A stretch of DNA of 6,547 nucleotides from an uncultured Lachnospiraceae bacterium (GTDB taxonomy: Bacteria; Bacillota; Clostridia; Lachnospirales; Lachnospiraceae), in NCBI GenBank assembly GCA_937950565.1, contig CALFCS010000010.1:1-6547 (forward strand), written 5' to 3'. Position numbers and translations under genes: made by a program. A model generated the notes under the pieces. The model was given only the letters and a program-made list of their open reading frames with translations. It searched no databases and had not been told where the DNA came from. This document shows, in pieces, positions 5,081-6,547 of this stretch (within the stretch, counting starts at the first letter, position 1; the number at the start of each line of letters is the position of its first letter).

Positions 5081-6278
5081 CTATCAATTCTTCTACTGTA
5101 TGAATCCCCAAATCTTCCAGAAATTTTCGCACATATGGATTCTCAAGCGGTGTCCCAAACGGCGAGTTCTCTGCATAATAATCCACGTATTTTGTCCCTT
5201 CTTCTTTATCAAGAATTGCCTTCGGTCCCCCGACACAGCCGCCTACACATCCCATACCTTCAAAGAAGTTCGCTTCTGTCTCCCCATTTTTAATCCGCTG
5301 TATCATCTGCATACATTCCTTTGTTCCATTCGCCTGTTCAGCCTTCACTTTCAGCGCACGCTCCGGGCAAAGCTGCTCTGCCATCTCTGCTACCGCCTGG
5401 CTTACGCCTCCGGTTCTGGCATAGAGCCGCCCTGCTTTAGATGCATGTTCCTTCTTATCGTCTTTCAATTGCTCCGGATGAATATCTGCCGCCTCAAAAA
5501 TATCTTTTATCTCCTGAAAGGTAAGTACATAATCAACTGCATCTGAAATATCCGGTTCCCTCGCTTCCTTCTTCTTTGCAATGCACGGACCGACAAATAC
5601 AGTCACGGCATCCGGATGAAGTCTTTTAATCATACGTCCACAGGCAATCATTGGAGAGACTGCCCCTGGAACATGCGGCATCAATTCCCGGTATATTTTC
5701 CGAATCATTGCAATCCATACCGGACAGCAGCAGCTTGTAAGCTGATAATCTCCAATATGCTTCACGTGACGGTCAAATTCCAACGCTTCTTTAAGCGTCA
5801 GGACATCTGCAAACAATGCTACCTCTACCATCCCTTCAAATCCAAGTGCCTTAAACGCAGTCCTAAGTTTCCCTGGCGTAACCGCATCACTAAACTGTCC
5901 AAAGAATGCAGGCGCCACCAATACATATGCCGGCCCTTCTGTCTCCCGCACTGCCTTCATTGTCGGAAGAGTATCCCTGCTGGCAGTAAGATTACCATTT
6001 TCACACGCACGGATACATGCTTCACAGCCAGTACAAAGCTCCGGATTAATATACATTTTCCCATCTTCTGACTCTTCAATTGCATCAAAAACACAACTGT
6101 TTGCACAAGCTCTGTCATAGGCATTACACTCACACTCTGCCACTCTGATAACAGGTGCATATTCTTCCGGATGTATCAGACAGTCCAAATGCTCCGGATT
6201 GTATCCTTCCGGAAGAGGCTCCTTAAGGGACAACTTTCTTTTTAAAATATCCTGATACAATTCATCAAATGTCTTCAT
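5052..6278 (-). CDS. Monomeric [FeFe]-hydrogenase with ferredoxin-type 4Fe-4S domain, group B-like
   Basis: This 408-residue enzyme has an H-cluster domain and is predicted to reduce protons to H2 with electrons from reduced ferredoxin (or the reverse) in the cytoplasm. The N-terminal part carries an unusual cluster pattern, Cys49-x-Cys51-x6-Cys58-x3-Cys62, then a classical one, CTGCEACIRAC (Cys82, 85, 88, 92). The H-cluster motifs follow: L1 TSCCCPVW (181-188), L2 GPCIAKKKE (230-238) and L3 FEGMGCVGGCVGG (339-351). Cys185, Cys232, Cys344 and Cys348 match the four cluster ligands, and Cys184 the proton-relay cysteine. The L1 CCC and the GPC in place of MPC differ from classical group A HydA and point to group B or a related lineage. 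It lacks the extra N-terminal clusters of larger HydA proteins. No NADH- or NADP-binding partner is adjacent. The start at 6278 is chosen over the ATG at 6314 because of AAGGGGAGA at 6285-6293. The promoter is unclear; CATAAT (6317-6322) is a weak -10 candidate. Confidence 0.9.
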   Translation of the reverse strand: MKTFDELYQDILKRKLSLKEPLPEGYNPEHLDCLIHPEEYAPVIRVAECECNAYDRACANSCVFDAIEESEDGKMYINPELCTGCEACIRACENGNLTASRDTLPTMKAVRETEGPAYVLVAPAFFGQFSDAVTPGKLRTAFKALGFEGMVEVALFADVLTLKEALEFDRHVKHIGDYQLTSCCCPVWIAMIRKIYRELMPHVPGAVSPMIACGRMIKRLHPDAVTVFVGPCIAKKKEAREPDISDAVDYVLTFQEIKDIFEAADIHPEQLKDDKKEHASKAGRLYARTGGVSQAVAEMAEQLCPERALKVKAEQANGTKECMQMIQRIKNGETEANFFEGMGCVGGCVGGPKAILDKEEGTKYVDYYAENSPFGTPLENPYVRKFLEDLGIHTVEELIEDEMLVREF

Positions 6279-6284
6279 AAACTT

Positions 6285-6293
6285 TCTCCCCTT
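6285..6293 (-). promoter_or_regulatory. Ribosome binding site that decides the hydrogenase start
   Basis: The minus strand reads AAGGGGAGA, 6 bases before the ATG at 6276-6278. Starting at 6314 instead would put this site inside the coding region and add 12 residues with no family resemblance. Confidence 0.8.
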
Positions 6294-6361
6294 CGCGTCT
6301 TTCCATATATACATTTATTATGAGCCGAAAAAAAGATTTTATCCGTCTTTCATTTTCGTTA

Positions 6362-6391
6362 TTGCATCATGCAGAATACCTGTGCTATACT
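6362..6391 (+). promoter_or_regulatory. Promoter of tRNA-Ser
   Basis: TTGCAT (-35, 6362-6367) and TATACT (-10, 6386-6391) are 18 bases apart. TG plus one base precedes the -10, giving an extended -10. The predicted start is only a few bases before the tRNA 5' end at 6402, which is typical for a tRNA gene. Confidence 0.65.
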
Positions 6392-6401
6392 GTCTTTGTA
6401 T

Positions 6402-6487
6402 GCAGCGGTGGTCGAGTTGGCTGATGGCATCTGCCTCGAAAGCAGAAGAGCCGCAAGGCTCCGGGGGTTCAAATCCCTCCCGCTGCG
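6402..6487 (+). tRNA. tRNA-Ser, anticodon CGA
   Basis: The 86-nt sequence folds as a class II tRNA. The acceptor is GCAGCGG paired with CCGCTGC. The anticodon stem-loop is TCTGC-CTCGAAA-GCAGA, giving anticodon CGA (reads UCG). The long serine-type variable arm is AGCC-GCAA-GGCT, the T-arm contains GGTTCAAATCC, and the discriminator is G at 6487. CCA is not encoded. A T-rich run (TTTTTATTTTC) follows directly and may help end transcription. Confidence 0.97.
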
Positions 6488-6547
6488 TTTTTATTTTCTT
6501 AAGAAACTTTATAAACTCTTTTAAATTAGGACACATTCATGTCACAA
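6488..6547. other. Right-edge AT-rich intergenic sequence
   Basis: After tRNA-Ser the sequence is a T-run followed by the short palindrome TTTCTTAAGAAA and AT-rich DNA to the window edge. I see no supportable gene in these 60 bases. The palindrome lacks a strong GC stem, so I do not call it a terminator. Confidence 0.5.

Noticed and set aside
5007..5546. 179-codon open frame on the plus strand
   Set aside because: It lies antisense over the hydrogenase gene and across the kinase end. Its product is rich in Cys, His and Phe with no recognisable domain, which is what the complement of a real gene produces.
6339..6536. 65-codon minus-strand open frame over tRNA-Ser
   Set aside because: Most of it is the reverse complement of a tRNA gene, whose conserved T-arm yields the familiar spurious REGFEPP-type peptide.

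Overview
The window looks like chromosomal core sequence from a gut-type Clostridia bacterium, most likely a Lachnospiraceae (Clostridium cluster XIVa) relative. The evidence is the rho-rpmE gene order, strong AGGAGG-like ribosome binding sites, near-consensus sigma-A promoters, tRNA genes without encoded CCA, a stand-alone ferredoxin-type [FeFe]-hydrogenase, and a GC content near 40-45% in most genes. The genus cannot be fixed by eye.

Layout. Most genes lie on the minus strand. Reading leftward from the centre: a class III Fic adenylyltransferase gene (3392-3997) and a VOC/glyoxalase-fold gene (2914-3360) form a probable two-gene operon. Next come tRNA-Arg(ACG) (2737-2810) with a consensus promoter, a hairpin (2682-2710), a lipoprotein N-acetylmuramoyl-L-alanine amidase (1809-2651), transcription terminator rho (288-1649), and the start of rpmE, ribosomal protein L31 (1-186, cut by the window edge). 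rho and rpmE each have their own promoter. The rpmE promoter overlaps the rho stop codon, and its roughly 70-nt leader can fold.

Divergent from fic, on the plus strand, is a pyridoxal/pyridoxamine kinase gene (4178-5035). The shared intergenic region carries a TCTGGACT direct repeat plus an inverted half-copy at the kinase promoter, a possible MocR/PdxR-type operator. The kinase converges on a monomeric [FeFe]-hydrogenase (5052-6278, minus strand). A bidirectional terminator-like hairpin at the junction overlaps the last hydrogenase codons. The right end carries tRNA-Ser(CGA) (6402-6487, plus strand) with its own promoter.

Functionally these are mostly independent housekeeping units: transcription termination, ribosome assembly, tRNA supply, wall remodelling, vitamin B6 salvage and fermentative H2 production. 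The accessory-looking part is the fic-VOC pair: fic is more AT-rich than its neighbours and has the self-inhibitory C-terminal motif of NmFic-type enzymes. I see no CRISPR array, insertion sequence, prophage or clearly new multi-gene system. The points most worth a second look are the Fic protein, the variant H-cluster motifs of the hydrogenase, the rpmE leader and the putative operator before the kinase. No stretch longer than 300 bases lacks a gene.
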